Assembly: GCA_015231825.1 (NCBI GenBank)
Contig: JADGAV010000015.1
Span: 35,641-99,640, forward strand
Direction: 5' to 3'
Origin: SAR324 cluster bacterium
Lineage (GTDB): Bacteria; SAR324; NAC60-12
Length of the DNA stretch: 64,000 nucleotides
The notes beneath the pieces are model-generated. The model was not told the DNA's origin. It saw only the letters and a program-made list of their open reading frames with translations, and searched no databases. Positions within the stretch are counted from its first letter, which is position 1; each line of letters opens with the position of its first letter. Below are positions 45,562 through 54,613 of the stretch, piece after piece. The position numbers were made by a program, and so were the translations under genes.

Positions 45562-47993
45562 ATACCGGCAGTTTGCGGAACCTTTTCCAGGTCAGATTTC
45601 CGGCGATCCAGCAAAATCATCATAGCCGGTGCAATCAGCAGATCTGCTGCGAGGGCCAGCACCAGAGTCATGGCGGTCAGCCAGCCAAAATAAAACAGAT
45701 TGAGCATCGGAGAAAACATGAACAGACCGAATCCGGTTGAGAGGACCAGAGTTGTCAGCAGCATTGCCCGTCCGGTTGTTTCCAGAGTTTTTTCGACTGC
45801 TTTGACAGGAGAGCCTGTTTCGGCAAAATAACGACGATAGTTGTGCATGAAGTGAATGGTGTCATCCACGACCAGACCTATGGCGATGCTGCCGATCAGC
45901 ATGGAAAACATGTCCATCGGAATATCCAGCCATCCCATCATGCCGAGTGTGATCAGAATTGGGAAAAAATTTGGATACATACTGAGAAGTCCCAGCTTAA
46001 GACTTCTCAGCAGCAATATCATCAGGAGCGTGATCAATGCTCCTGCAATCAGATAACTGATGACGGTGCTGTGCATCATCAAATCAATTGATGTGGTCAG
46101 AAGAAACAATATTCCAGTGGTGGAAATCTGAACCTCAGGACCGAACTTTTTTTTGAATTCGGCATTCATATCTTCGACAAATTTGACGTAATACGCGGCA
46201 TTGTCCCAGGGGACTTTGACCGAGAAGCGCGCGGTGCGAAATTGGGAATCTACCACATCTTCCAGTTCATCGGCTCCACTGTTTTCAAAAAGGAGAAACT
46301 CCTGTGCGATCAGTTGGGGATCTTCAGGGATAGCTGCAAATTCCTCCTGGTTGTTGTTCAATGCTTTATGAATTTCTTTTAAAATATCCGAGAGCGTGAT
46401 CACATTTCCAACAAAAGTTTGCCCGTTTTCTCGTGCATAGGACTTGGCGTAGACAGACATTTCTTCTAAGTGATTGAGCAGGACCGGGTCGTGAAATCCA
46501 TTTTCTTTTCCTGAATCAATCAGAAATTCCAGCATGATCGATCCCTGCATTTTGTGATCAATCCAATCGCTGGCCTGGCGCACGGGCCAGCTGTCTGGAA
46601 GCCAGGTGACCATGTTGTGGGCAAAACGAATTTTTGGGATTCCCCCGATGAAGAATCCCAAAACCAAAATGCTGACCAGAAGAATTTTTCCTGCATGCCG
46701 AGCGGAAAACGTACTGAGCCAAAACAGTACTTGATCGAGAACTCCGCGTTTTGATTCAGAAGTCTCCATCGGTTTGGTCCAGATAGGCACCAGGGCGATT
46801 AGTGTCGGCAGCAGGAAGAGGGTCACTCCCAGGCAAATCATGACTCCGGCCCCTGAATAAATTCCCAGGTCGGCAATCGGGGCGACTTCGGCTCCGGCAA
46901 ACGACCACAGTCCGACCGCGGTGGTGATGCTGGTCATTACGATCGGCAGAGCAGAGTGAGACATTGATTCCACCATCGCTTCTTCTTTGTTCTTGCCTTT
47001 CCTGATTTCGACGAAAAAGATGGAAAGGATATGAACCGAAGCCCCGATTCCCACGGCAAGAAGGAAAGAAGGAAGAATTTGTGTTGGAAGTTTGATGGCG
47101 GTGTCAAAATAAGACATCACACTTAAGGTGCTGATTAAGGAAAAAATAACGGCCAGTAGTGGCAAAATCATTCCGGAAATACGGCGGAGCAGGAGAAACA
47201 AAAAGATTGCGATACTTCCCACCGCCATTCCCAGGAAAAGCTGCATATTTTTTTTCAGGCTGAGTTTGAGATTATCGGTCACAATAGGAGAGCCAGCGAG
47301 GTGAATTACAAAATCTTCTGATTCATATTTTTCCACAACCTCACTGACGATCTGCAGGAGCTGATGTATTTGCTCGTCGCTTAAAAGTTCCAGTTCGGGC
47401 TCTGGTTTGTTAGGAGAGATCTGCGCGGGCCCGAAACCTTCCTCCAATTTTGGTGACTGGTAGAGGCTGGTCCTGATAGTCAATGTTGTGGCATCACCCC
47501 CTGCTGAAATTAAAAGGTTGCGATAAAGCTTGTTGCCCATCACACGCTGTCTGAGGGCATTGAGATCTTCTTCTGATTCTGGAAAGTTCTCCAGCAGATC
47601 TTCCACAATCAGCTCATCTGCTTCTCCATAGGTTGAGCGGGCATTGACCATGCTGGTTATTTCTTCCAGGTTCGGTACTTTTTCCTCCAATTCTTCATGC
47701 AGACGGCGAAGCTGGGAGAGAAACTCTAAAGAAAATATGTTTTCAGACTCGATTGCGAGGATGATCACCTCGTCCCTGCCATAATCCTCACGGAACTGCT
47801 CGTAAGCAATCAAAACCGGATCATCTTCATGAAAAAAACTTTCCGTGCTGGTTTCCATCCTGATCTGGGTCATCTGACTCCACAACAACGCAAAAAAAAG
47901 GATCCATCCTGCTAAAATCATTTTGGGAAACCGAAATTGAAAGCGTGTCAATTCCGCAAAAAACTGCTCAATGCGTTGTCCGGACCTGCTCAT
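45558..47993 (-). CDS. RND-superfamily MMPL transporter (locus 2)
   Basis: 811-aa inner-membrane exporter with the same two-repeat architecture as the protein at 28357: one N-terminal TM, a large periplasmic domain, five TMs, then the same again. Family mark DDTIHFMHNYRR precedes the last TM bundle. Proton-driven export of hydrophobic substrates is the family expectation. It overlaps tetR by four bases at the front and the radical SAM gene by four at the back, a tightly coupled three-gene operon. The two transporters are paralogues, but far from identical. Confidence 0.9.
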   Translation of the reverse strand: MSRSGQRIEQFFAELTRFQFRFPKMILAGWILFFALLWSQMTQIRMETSTESFFHEDDPVLIAYEQFREDYGRDEVIILAIESENIFSLEFLSQLRRLHEELEEKVPNLEEITSMVNARSTYGEADELIVEDLLENFPESEEDLNALRQRVMGNKLYRNLLISAGGDATTLTIRTSLYQSPKLEEGFGPAQISPNKPEPELELLSDEQIHQLLQIVSEVVEKYESEDFVIHLAGSPIVTDNLKLSLKKNMQLFLGMAVGSIAIFLFLLLRRISGMILPLLAVIFSLISTLSVMSYFDTAIKLPTQILPSFLLAVGIGASVHILSIFFVEIRKGKNKEEAMVESMSHSALPIVMTSITTAVGLWSFAGAEVAPIADLGIYSGAGVMICLGVTLFLLPTLIALVPIWTKPMETSESKRGVLDQVLFWLSTFSARHAGKILLVSILVLGFFIGGIPKIRFAHNMVTWLPDSWPVRQASDWIDHKMQGSIMLEFLIDSGKENGFHDPVLLNHLEEMSVYAKSYARENGQTFVGNVITLSDILKEIHKALNNNQEEFAAIPEDPQLIAQEFLLFENSGADELEDVVDSQFRTARFSVKVPWDNAAYYVKFVEDMNAEFKKKFGPEVQISTTGILFLLTTSIDLMMHSTVISYLIAGALITLLMILLLRSLKLGLLSMYPNFFPILITLGMMGWLDIPMDMFSMLIGSIAIGLVVDDTIHFMHNYRRYFAETGSPVKAVEKTLETTGRAMLLTTLVLSTGFGLFMFSPMLNLFYFGWLTAMTLVLALAADLLIAPAMMILLDRRKSDLEKVPQTAGM

Positions 47994-48526
47994 TTTTTCT
48001 CCTCAATTTTCTCTATAAAACGTTTGATTACGGGTTCCACCGTTAGTTCGGCATCGACTTGGCTGATAAACACCATTCCAATCACCATTCCCACCATCAT
48101 TACTGCGTCTCTCCGATCACGGATTTCCAACATCTGCGCCATCAGTTCAATTCTTCCCTGAATCAGGGAGTTCATTCTTTCCCGAATCAAGGTCGACTCC
48201 TTGCCCATAGGGAGAAGTTCCACAACCACAGATGAAACTGAAGGATCCAGCATCAGTTCATTGATGATGACGGCCAATTCCGATTTTTCTTTGATGCCCT
48301 TCACTTTTTCCTTGAATTTGTTTTCTACCTGCTGATCAAAATAATCAATAAAAGCGAGAATCAACTTTTCTTTTGATCCAAAATAATGATGAATCAAGCC
48401 GTGATTCACTCCCGCTGCTTTCGCAACTGACCGGGCACTGAAGTTTTGGCTCCCGTTCTTGATCAAATAACTGCGAACCCCTTCCAGAATCTTCGATTTT
48501 GTGTTCAAATGCTTTGTTTCTTCCAT
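47990..48526 (-). CDS. TetR-family repressor of the MMPL loci
   Basis: 178-aa regulator. The N-terminal helix-turn-helix reads FSARSVAKAAGVNHGLIHHYFGSKEKL; the remainder is a helical ligand-binding domain. The ATG at 48526 is chosen over an in-frame TTG at 48559, because the predicted transcription start lies near 48561 and would leave no leader for the TTG. It heads the tetR-MMPL-radical SAM operon, and the inverted-repeat operator directly upstream suggests autorepression. The same operator pattern occurs 18 kb away before the LolA-like gene. Ligand unknown. Confidence 0.92.
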   Translation of the reverse strand: MEETKHLNTKSKILEGVRSYLIKNGSQNFSARSVAKAAGVNHGLIHHYFGSKEKLILAFIDYFDQQVENKFKEKVKGIKEKSELAVIINELMLDPSVSSVVVELLPMGKESTLIRERMNSLIQGRIELMAQMLEIRDRRDAVMMVGMVIGMVFISQVDAELTVEPVIKRFIEKIEEKK

Positions 48527-48560
48527 GACTGTCCGGTTGAAGAAAAGGTTTTTAATCAAT

Positions 48561-48596
48561 TGACTAAAATATTATCCACATGACTAAATTAGTCAA
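48561..48596 (-). promoter_or_regulatory. composite promoter-operator upstream of tetR
   Basis: Read on the minus strand: CTTGACTAATTTAGTCA from 48596, with TTGACT as -35 and, after 16 nt, TAATAT (48573-48568) as -10; a second TTTAGTCA ends at 48561, 20 bp after the first. This matches the site at 30729-30764 in core, order, spacing and direction, and supports binding by the adjacent TetR. It may also affect the divergent crotonase. Confidence 0.78.
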
Positions 48597-48744
48597 GTGG
48601 AAAGTCGAAAGAAAAATTTCCTGCATTCAGCATGGTAGTCTCGAGAAATCAGTCAATTTGCTTGCTTCATTTCTCTCAATCATTGTATAAATTTCAGGAC
48701 TTGAATTAAAAAATCGAATGAAACACTGCATATCTGGAGACACC

Positions 48745-49536
48745 ATGGCTTATGAATTTGTTAAGGTCGAACGAAAAGGTCATTTGACTGTTTTGACAAT
48801 CAATCGACCGGAAGTGATGAACGCGATCAGTCCCCTGGTCAGTCAGGAAATGTCTGGAGCACTCAATGAATTTGATCGGGACCCGGAGCAGTGGATCATG
48901 ATTGTTACCGGAGCAGGAGATCGTGCTTTTTCAGCAGGCAATGATCTGAAGTACACCGCACAGCACGGAATGGAGAAAGTTCAGGAGCAAATGGAAAATG
49001 TCAAAGGCGGTTTCGCAGGTATCACCGATCGTCACGACTGCATCAAACCGATTATTGCTGCCGTCAATGGTCTGGCTTTTGGTGGGGGATTTGAAATCGC
49101 CCTGGCCTGTGATCTGATTATTGCCTCGGAAAATGCCCTTTTTTGTCTTCCTGAAGCAAGGGTGGGATTGATGCCTGGAGCTGGAGGAGCGCATCGCCTT
49201 CCAAGGAGAATTCCTTACCATTTGGCAATGGAAATGATTTTGGTTTCCAGTCGCGTCAGTGCTGAAGAAGGGAAAAATTATGGATTTGTCAATAAAGTTG
49301 TTCCGGCAGACCAGTTGATGAGCACTGCAGAGGCTTTTGCTGTCGAAATCATGAAAGGTGCTCCTTTGTCTATCAGGGCCTGCAAAGAAGCGGTCAATGA
49401 AGGGATGAAATATCCCCTCTCAGAAGTGATTCACAGGGTTTTTCCTGCCACAAAGGCGATGCGGGAATCTGAAGACACGGTCGAAGGACCCAAAGCATTT
49501 GCGGAAAAAAGGCCGCCTCAATGGAAAGGTCGTTAG
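48745..49536 (+). CDS. enoyl-CoA hydratase/isomerase (crotonase) family
   Basis: 263-aa cytoplasmic crotonase-fold enzyme acting on acyl-CoA thioesters. Oxyanion-hole segments are AFSAGNDLK and FGGGFEIALACD, and the catalytic Glu region reads PEARVGLMPGAGGAHRL; the second classical Glu position is Gly, so it may be a dehydratase or isomerase variant rather than a standard hydratase. GGAG precedes the ATG at 48745; an ATG 27 nt earlier lacks one. The amidase gene starts 11 nt after it, so they form a pair. Divergent from tetR. Substrate unknown. Confidence 0.9.
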   Translation: MAYEFVKVERKGHLTVLTINRPEVMNAISPLVSQEMSGALNEFDRDPEQWIMIVTGAGDRAFSAGNDLKYTAQHGMEKVQEQMENVKGGFAGITDRHDCIKPIIAAVNGLAFGGGFEIALACDLIIASENALFCLPEARVGLMPGAGGAHRLPRRIPYHLAMEMILVSSRVSAEEGKNYGFVNKVVPADQLMSTAEAFAVEIMKGAPLSIRACKEAVNEGMKYPLSEVIHRVFPATKAMRESEDTVEGPKAFAEKRPPQWKGR

Positions 49537-49547
49537 GGGAGATCCAA

Positions 49548-50978
49548 ATGAATACTGAAGACACAACGAGTACCGAAATCTGTTTTTTGACGGCAACCGA
49601 GATGGCGGAACATATCCGCACCAAGAAATTGTCTGCGAAAGAAGTCATGGAAGCCCATCTTTCAAAAATTGAAGAAACGAATGCTGCTCTCAACGCAATA
49701 GTCACGCTGCTTCCTGAACAGGCGATGGAGGCGGCAGCGAGGGCCGATGAAGCAATTGCACGGGGAAATCCCTTAGGTCCTCTGCACGGTCTTCCGGTTG
49801 CGCACAAAGATTTGGCGTTGACAAAAGGAATTCGAACGACTTTCGGATCTCCCATTTATCAGAATTTCGTGCCGGACCGGGATTCATTGATTGTGGAACG
49901 CCTGAAAAAGGCAGGGGCACTGACGATTGGAAAAACCAACACTCCTGAATTTGGAGCAGGATCACAGACGTTCAATGAAGTGTTTGGAGCCACTCTCAAT
50001 CCCTACAACACTGAAAAAACTTGTGGAGGAAGCAGCGGCGGAGCGGCGGTTGCACTGGCTTGCGGGATGATTCCAATTGCAGACGGCAGTGATTTTGGAG
50101 GGTCCTTGCGCAATCCTGCAAATTTCTGCAACGTTGTGGGCTTCCGGTCTTCTCCGGGAAGAGTCCCCATCTGGCCGGGGGATGACGGGTGGCAAAGCAT
50201 CGCAATCCATGGTCCTATGGCACGGACTGTTCAGGATATTGCGCTTCTGATGACTGCCCTTGCAGGTCCGGATCCCCGCTGTCCGATTGCTTTGTCAGAG
50301 CAGGGAAGCCTCTTTGCCGGAACGCTGGATCGTGATTTCCGGGGAACCCGGATTGCCTGGAGTGCAGATCTCGGCGGACTGCCTGTGGATCCTCAGGTGA
50401 GCAAAGTCCTGGAATCACAAAGAAAAGTGTTTGAAGAAATGGGTTGTCGAGTGGAATTGTCTGATCCAGACTTTTCTGGAGCAGAAGAAATTTTTCTTGC
50501 AGAACGAGGTGCTTCCTTTGCCCTCAAACTCGCCGGCGATCTGAAGAATCATCGAGACAAGATTAAAGATACGGTGATTTACGAGATTGAAACAGGAATG
50601 CAGTTGACCGGGGCCGAGATCGGCCAAGCCGTTTTGAAACGAACCGAACTCTTTCATCGCATGAGGGACTATATGGAAGACTATGAGTTTCTCGTTCTGC
50701 CGGTCAATCAGGTCCCCCCCTTTGATGTGACAAAACCTTATGTGGAGCAGATCAACGGCGTCCATTTGGAAAAGTACACGGACTGGATGAAATCATGCTG
50801 GTATATCAGCGTGACACGACTTCCAGCGATTTCCGTTCCTTGCGGATTTACAGATGATGGCCTGCCGGTGGGAATTCAAATTGTCGGACGTCATCAGGAT
50901 GATATGGGGGTTCTGCAGTTGGCCTTTGCTTTTGAAAAGGCCACCCGGTTTTGGAAACAGAAACCGCCTCTCGCATGA
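49548..50978 (+). CDS. amidase signature-family hydrolase
   Basis: 476-aa amidase with the Ser-cis-Ser-Lys triad: Lys87 in HKDLA, cis-Ser162 in CGGSSGGAAV and Ser186 in DFGGSLRNPA. It lacks the GatA-specific GVTGIKPTYG block, so it hydrolyses a free amide rather than serving tRNA amidation. AGGGGAGA precedes the ATG at 49548. Paired with the crotonase-family gene, it could feed an amide-derived carboxylic acid into CoA-dependent breakdown, but no CoA ligase is in between, so this is only inference. Confidence 0.9.
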   Translation: MNTEDTTSTEICFLTATEMAEHIRTKKLSAKEVMEAHLSKIEETNAALNAIVTLLPEQAMEAAARADEAIARGNPLGPLHGLPVAHKDLALTKGIRTTFGSPIYQNFVPDRDSLIVERLKKAGALTIGKTNTPEFGAGSQTFNEVFGATLNPYNTEKTCGGSSGGAAVALACGMIPIADGSDFGGSLRNPANFCNVVGFRSSPGRVPIWPGDDGWQSIAIHGPMARTVQDIALLMTALAGPDPRCPIALSEQGSLFAGTLDRDFRGTRIAWSADLGGLPVDPQVSKVLESQRKVFEEMGCRVELSDPDFSGAEEIFLAERGASFALKLAGDLKNHRDKIKDTVIYEIETGMQLTGAEIGQAVLKRTELFHRMRDYMEDYEFLVLPVNQVPPFDVTKPYVEQINGVHLEKYTDWMKSCWYISVTRLPAISVPCGFTDDGLPVGIQIVGRHQDDMGVLQLAFAFEKATRFWKQKPPLA

Positions 50979-51384
50979 TCAAAGATTGTGGAGCCTGATG
51001 ACAATTTTGATCGGATAATGTCAAAAACAGGCGCAAATTTTTTGTCGAAGGTCCTTGAGATTGTTCCGGAATACGACACACTGCCTTTTGTGCAGCAAGA
51101 CCCTTCGATTGTGCCCTTCCTGAGGGAGTATGCATTCCCGTTTTTTCCTCAGTCCCGGACTTCATTTGTGATGTCCGGTCTCGCCCGGTAGAAAGGGATA
51201 TGGGTTTTGGGTGCCTGAGGTTTGCCATTGAATCTTGTTCCCTCCCGTCTAAAAAGCTTGATGAATGGAGGCCGATTCGATACTTTCATTTTTTTTTAAC
51301 CTGTGAAGAGGGAAAACGGAGACCGTGTCTGAACAGTAGTGAAGGGACTCGCCTTTTATAACGGAAATTCGGAGGAGTAGTTTG
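50979..51384. other. gap with an imperfect stem-loop after the amidase gene
   Basis: About 400 bases. Near its start, 50977-50989 and 51001-51012 form an imperfect stem (GATCAAA-type arm against TTTGATC) enclosing 11 nt, a terminator candidate. A 67-codon open frame (50988-51191) overlaps it and has no support. The rest holds a T8-run region and the promoter/leader of the STAS gene. Confidence 0.45.
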
Positions 51385-51699
51385 ATGTGGAATAAGACTA
51401 AATATGATCTGGTTCGGATTCATCAAAATTCGATCAATGTTTCTGAAGCCGGCCATTTTAGAGAATATGTTGATGAAATAATAGAACAGGGAGGCACCCA
51501 CCTGATCATCGATCTTTCAGAATTGCAGGCCATCGGATCTATTTCGATCGGGGTCTTGTTTTCGATCACTAAAAAAATAAGGGAGCGCGATGGTGATTTC
51601 CAAATAATAGGCGCTTCGCCAGTCGTTATGGAAATGCTTAAATTGTCCAAGATTGATCAGATAATTGAAGTCCATCAGAAGGGGGAATCCAGTCCGTAA
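51385..51699 (+). CDS. STAS-domain protein, divergent phospho-site
   Basis: 104-aa single STAS domain. The position of the DSSGLG signature is occupied by AIGSISIG, retaining serines but not the acidic-Ser pattern, so phosphorylation control may differ from the STAS protein at 13183. The ATG at 51385 follows GGAGGAG at 7 nt, a strong site. The next gene (DUF4416) starts one base after its stop. Such proteins usually antagonise an anti-sigma factor, but none is adjacent. Confidence in the fold is moderate to good. Confidence 0.8.
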   Translation: MWNKTKYDLVRIHQNSINVSEAGHFREYVDEIIEQGGTHLIIDLSELQAIGSISIGVLFSITKKIRERDGDFQIIGASPVVMEMLKLSKIDQIIEVHQKGESSP

Positions 51700-51700
51700 A

Positions 51701-52234
51701 ATGTATGGAAAATTGATCACGGGGATCCTCTATTCCGATAAAAGCCTTCTGGAGCAAAGTTTGGAAATGTATGCTGCAGAAACAAAAGGCATTCAGCGCC
51801 GTTCTCAATCTCATCTGTTTGATGAAACCGATTATTACGGCACCGAGATGTCGTCTGAACTTTATCGGCAATTGATTAGTTTTTCAGGAATCATCACTTT
51901 GGAAGAAGTAATTCGATGGAAAAAGTTTGCGGATCGGGTCGAAGACGAGTTTCGTCTGAGAGGAAACCGACAGGTCAATGTTGATCCGGGCTACCTGGAC
52001 TTTCATAAAGTAGTCCTTCTGTCTGCCAAGCCAGGAGGGCACAAAATTTACCTGGGACACCAGGTTTGGGCCGATATGGTGCTGTTTAAAAAAAAAGGGG
52101 AATACCAGGCATTTGCTTGGACATTTCCTGATTTACGTGGTCATAAATATGACGACTGGTTTTTACAGGTGCGAGCAGACTTTAAAAAAGAGCTGAAGGC
52201 AAATGAGTCCGACACCTTTGATTCTGTTTATTGA
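51701..52234 (+). CDS. DUF4416 family protein
   Basis: 177-aa protein of unknown function with the DUF4416 pattern: KLITGILYSDKSLLEQ at the start, FDETDYYGTEM, the conserved VNVDPGYLDFHKVVL block, and IYLGHQVWADMVL. The family is typical of deltaproteobacteria and related lineages, consistent with the suggested host. No membrane segment or signal peptide. It abuts the STAS gene; the start at 51701 follows the STAS stop by one base and has only a distant GGGGGA. The function is unknown. Confidence 0.85.
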   Translation: MYGKLITGILYSDKSLLEQSLEMYAAETKGIQRRSQSHLFDETDYYGTEMSSELYRQLISFSGIITLEEVIRWKKFADRVEDEFRLRGNRQVNVDPGYLDFHKVVLLSAKPGGHKIYLGHQVWADMVLFKKKGEYQAFAWTFPDLRGHKYDDWFLQVRADFKKELKANESDTFDSVY

Positions 52235-52259
52235 GACAAATTGCTGAATGGAGAAAAAA

Positions 52260-52562
52260 ATGAGCGAAACCGTAGACGATTTAACGATCCGTTATGAAGA
52301 AAATGGTGTAGAAGTGGTCAAACAATTGGACAAGCACGTCTTGAGCAAAGGATCCTGGTCTACCGTAATGTACCTCTACCAGGAATGGAGTCCGAAAAAT
52401 GAAGAGTACGGCCCTGAGAAAGTCAGTGTTCGACGGTACCAGAAAAGAAATGACCGATTTCAGCAAAAATCCAAATTCAATATTTCCAGCGCCAAGCAGG
52501 CCCGGCAAATGGTTGAGGTATTTCAAAAATGGTTTCCGGAAAATGCCGAATCTAAAAAATAG
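52260..52562 (+). CDS. small conserved-looking protein, possible PC4/p15-like fold
   Basis: 100-aa soluble protein that I cannot name with certainty. The sequence KHVLSKGSWSTVMYLYQEW and RRYQKRNDRFQQKSKFNISS has a four-strand pattern that recalls PC4/YdbC-like single-strand DNA-binding coactivators, but this is a weak impression. GGAG before the ATG at 52260 decides the start over an ATG at 52248. It lies 25 nt after DUF4416 and is likely part of the same transcript. Confidence 0.65.
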   Translation: MSETVDDLTIRYEENGVEVVKQLDKHVLSKGSWSTVMYLYQEWSPKNEEYGPEKVSVRRYQKRNDRFQQKSKFNISSAKQARQMVEVFQKWFPENAESKK

Positions 52563-52651
52563 GTCTGTTTTTATGAAGCAGCAGCCTTTTTCTATTCCCT
52601 GGTTTTTGGACCAGGAATCCGCTCTCCTTTTCCTGTTCTCTGAAAGTCTTC

Positions 52652-53443
52652 ATGTCTTCCTTCGAAAAGCCGGGTCCCGAAATCCGATTCTCCGAATGGC
52701 GTCCGATCGGCATCTGTGACCAGGGAGGTCCGCATGAACAAAAAGCGATCATGTTCAACGAAAAGGAACTGGCGATGGTCGCGGCACCCGGGATTGATCG
52801 GCAAAATTGGCAGAGTCATCCTCAAATTATCAAACTGATCCAGCGGCATAGTAAAAAACTTGCTAAAATTTCCACGATTGCCAAAAGAATGGCACGCCCG
52901 GGAGTTTCGGATATTCGTCTGGTGGGGATGGTGCTTCAATTCAGCAAAACCCCGACTCTCAACCAGGAGTCGGAAGAAGGCAGAGTGCAGCTTTTCCAAA
53001 TCAGTTTTATTGACCAGGGAAGAAGGAAGCCCTGGCTTTGGAAAGTTTTGCTTGGGTTGATTTCAATATTTGTGGTCATCATTGGAATATTGTATTTGCT
53101 GGATCTTGAATTTGAAGGGGGTCGGAGAACCCGGGTGGTCTTTTGTGATGTCAAGCGCAGTTCGCCCACATATGCCGCGCATTTGGACAAAGCACAGCAG
53201 CATCTCAAGGCTTATATACAGCAAATGCCATCAGCCTATCGGCAAAGCTGTTATTTTAAGCAGGGCCCGATTTTGCTCACTGAAGAACAATTGCTGACCT
53301 GTCTTCTTTCAGTTCAAACCGCGGCTGCCACGTTTCCGTCAGTACCTGATGAATCGCTGCAAAAAGTAAATCAATGTGTCAACCGCATTTGTCTGAAAAA
53401 TCTGAAGCACCTTCAGCCTTACTGCCGACAACTGCATTTCTAA
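52652..53443 (+). CDS. uncharacterised protein with one central membrane helix
   Basis: 263 aa, family not recognised. One membrane helix (about 127-148, WKVLLGLISIFVVIIGILYLLDL) is flanked by a ~126-residue N-terminal region and a ~115-residue C-terminal region containing seven cysteines (for example CDVKRSS and CYFKQG). With the basic residues on the N side, the N-terminal part should be cytoplasmic and the Cys-rich part periplasmic, where disulfides could form. Start codon support is weak; Met at 52751 is an alternative. It follows the STAS/DUF4416 cluster. Confidence 0.6.
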   Translation: MSSFEKPGPEIRFSEWRPIGICDQGGPHEQKAIMFNEKELAMVAAPGIDRQNWQSHPQIIKLIQRHSKKLAKISTIAKRMARPGVSDIRLVGMVLQFSKTPTLNQESEEGRVQLFQISFIDQGRRKPWLWKVLLGLISIFVVIIGILYLLDLEFEGGRRTRVVFCDVKRSSPTYAAHLDKAQQHLKAYIQQMPSAYRQSCYFKQGPILLTEEQLLTCLLSVQTAAATFPSVPDESLQKVNQCVNRICLKNLKHLQPYCRQLHF

Positions 53444-53473
53444 GTTTTCAATTCTATAAAATCAGAGGCAAGC

Positions 53474-53968
53474 ATGCAGGATATTTATGAATTATTGGAC
53501 GAGCACGAAATTTCGTATGAACAGTACGATCACCCCGCCCTGATGACAACGGCTGATGCTCAGAAATTTATTCCGCATCTTCCAGGTGCTCCCACAAAAA
53601 ATTTGTTTTTGCGCGATAAAAAGGGAAGCAGACATTTTCTTGTCGTGGTCCATGATTTCAAGCAAGTGGAATTGAAATCTCTTTCTGAGGCTATCGGATC
53701 TTCCCGCTTGAGTTTTGGATCTCCGGAACGTTTAAAAAAACATCTCAATATTGAACCGGGCTCGGTCAGTCTATTGGCTTTGAGTCAGGACATTGAAAAA
53801 AGGGTGGAGCTTTTTATAGACAAACCGATATGGGAAGCCGAGCTGCTTCAATGCCATCCGTTGATCAATACCCGCACTTTGGTAATCTCTCATTCAGGCA
53901 TTGAAAAGTTTCTGACAGCCTGTGGATCTGAGTTTTCCACAATTGATGTTCCGGGAATTGAGGAATGA
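53474..53968 (+). CDS. YbaK/ProX-type prolyl-tRNA editing protein (PrdX-like)
   Basis: 164-aa free-standing editing domain that removes a mischarged amino acid (Ala or Cys) from tRNA(Pro). The conserved lysine is in TKNLFLRDKK (Lys42), and the ELKSLSEAIGSSRLSFG block is typical of PrdX/ProXp-ala. Length matches. It starts 30 nt after the preceding gene and ends 20 nt before the convergent lipoprotein gene. Which amino acid it removes cannot be decided from sequence alone. Confidence 0.9.
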   Translation: MQDIYELLDEHEISYEQYDHPALMTTADAQKFIPHLPGAPTKNLFLRDKKGSRHFLVVVHDFKQVELKSLSEAIGSSRLSFGSPERLKKHLNIEPGSVSLLALSQDIEKRVELFIDKPIWEAELLQCHPLINTRTLVISHSGIEKFLTACGSEFSTIDVPGIEE

Positions 53969-53988
53969 AGAAATTTTTTTTAAGAAAA

Positions 53989-54414
53989 TTATCGAATGAT
54001 GCACGCCTGGTGATCGCGGCATGGGTTGCCGGAATTGCTGCAAACCATACGAGAATAGGGACCTCGGATACATTTTCCATATTTTTCCGGAAAAGGCCCT
54101 CCCACGCAAAGGCCTTCAACACATTGAAACCCGTAACTGCATTCCTGGTCGGCTCGACATATTTTCCCGTCGCTTTTTTCAGAAAGGACGAGGACCTGCC
54201 GGAATCGGCTGTTCATTTGATTGTTCAGGAAGGCTCGAATTTCATTTTCTGACAGGCTTTGGAATTGCTGCACTCGACGAGCATCCTGCCACCGTTTCAA
54301 AACTTCTTTCTGAGCTGGAGTATAATGATGAATGTTGCCGGAAAATTTTTCTTGCTGAGAAGAACAACTGAGTCCGGTAAAAAAGAGAAGAGACAGGAAA
54401 ATGATGGTTTTCAT
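53989..54414 (-). CDS. small Cys-rich lipoprotein
   Basis: 141-aa exported lipoprotein with the lipobox TGLSC (acyl-Cys17) after a short signal peptide; residues 18-19 are Ser-Ser, suggesting outer-membrane sorting. The C-terminal ~60 residues hold eight cysteines in paired spacing (ICRADQEC, FQCVEGLC, KCIRG, VCSNSGNPC, ACI), so a disulfide-stabilised knot is likely. No enzyme motif is visible; the function is unknown. Without a good ribosome-binding site the start rests on the signal peptide. Converges with the YbaK gene. Confidence 0.72.
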   Translation of the reverse strand: MKTIIFLSLLFFTGLSCSSQQEKFSGNIHHYTPAQKEVLKRWQDARRVQQFQSLSENEIRAFLNNQMNSRFRQVLVLSEKSDGKICRADQECSYGFQCVEGLCVGGPFPEKYGKCIRGPYSRMVCSNSGNPCRDHQACIIR

Positions 54415-54613
54415 ATTCGCTTTTTTGGTTTCGGCATTGCTGTTTTAGGGAAGTTCATTCTTCTCAGATTATTGTGAGAGTTTCAAATTTTTCCGTCAGG
54501 GAAACCTTCTCAGCTTCCTGCTCCTGATTCGATCAATAGTTTTGAATATCGTTTGCAAACGCCGTCGGTGCCGTGCTTTTTCAAAGCGGAAAACTTTTTT
54601 TATGGAGAATTGT

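Noticed and set aside
50988..51191. 67-codon frame after the amidase gene
   Set aside because: Overlaps the stem-loop, no translation signal, composition not convincing.
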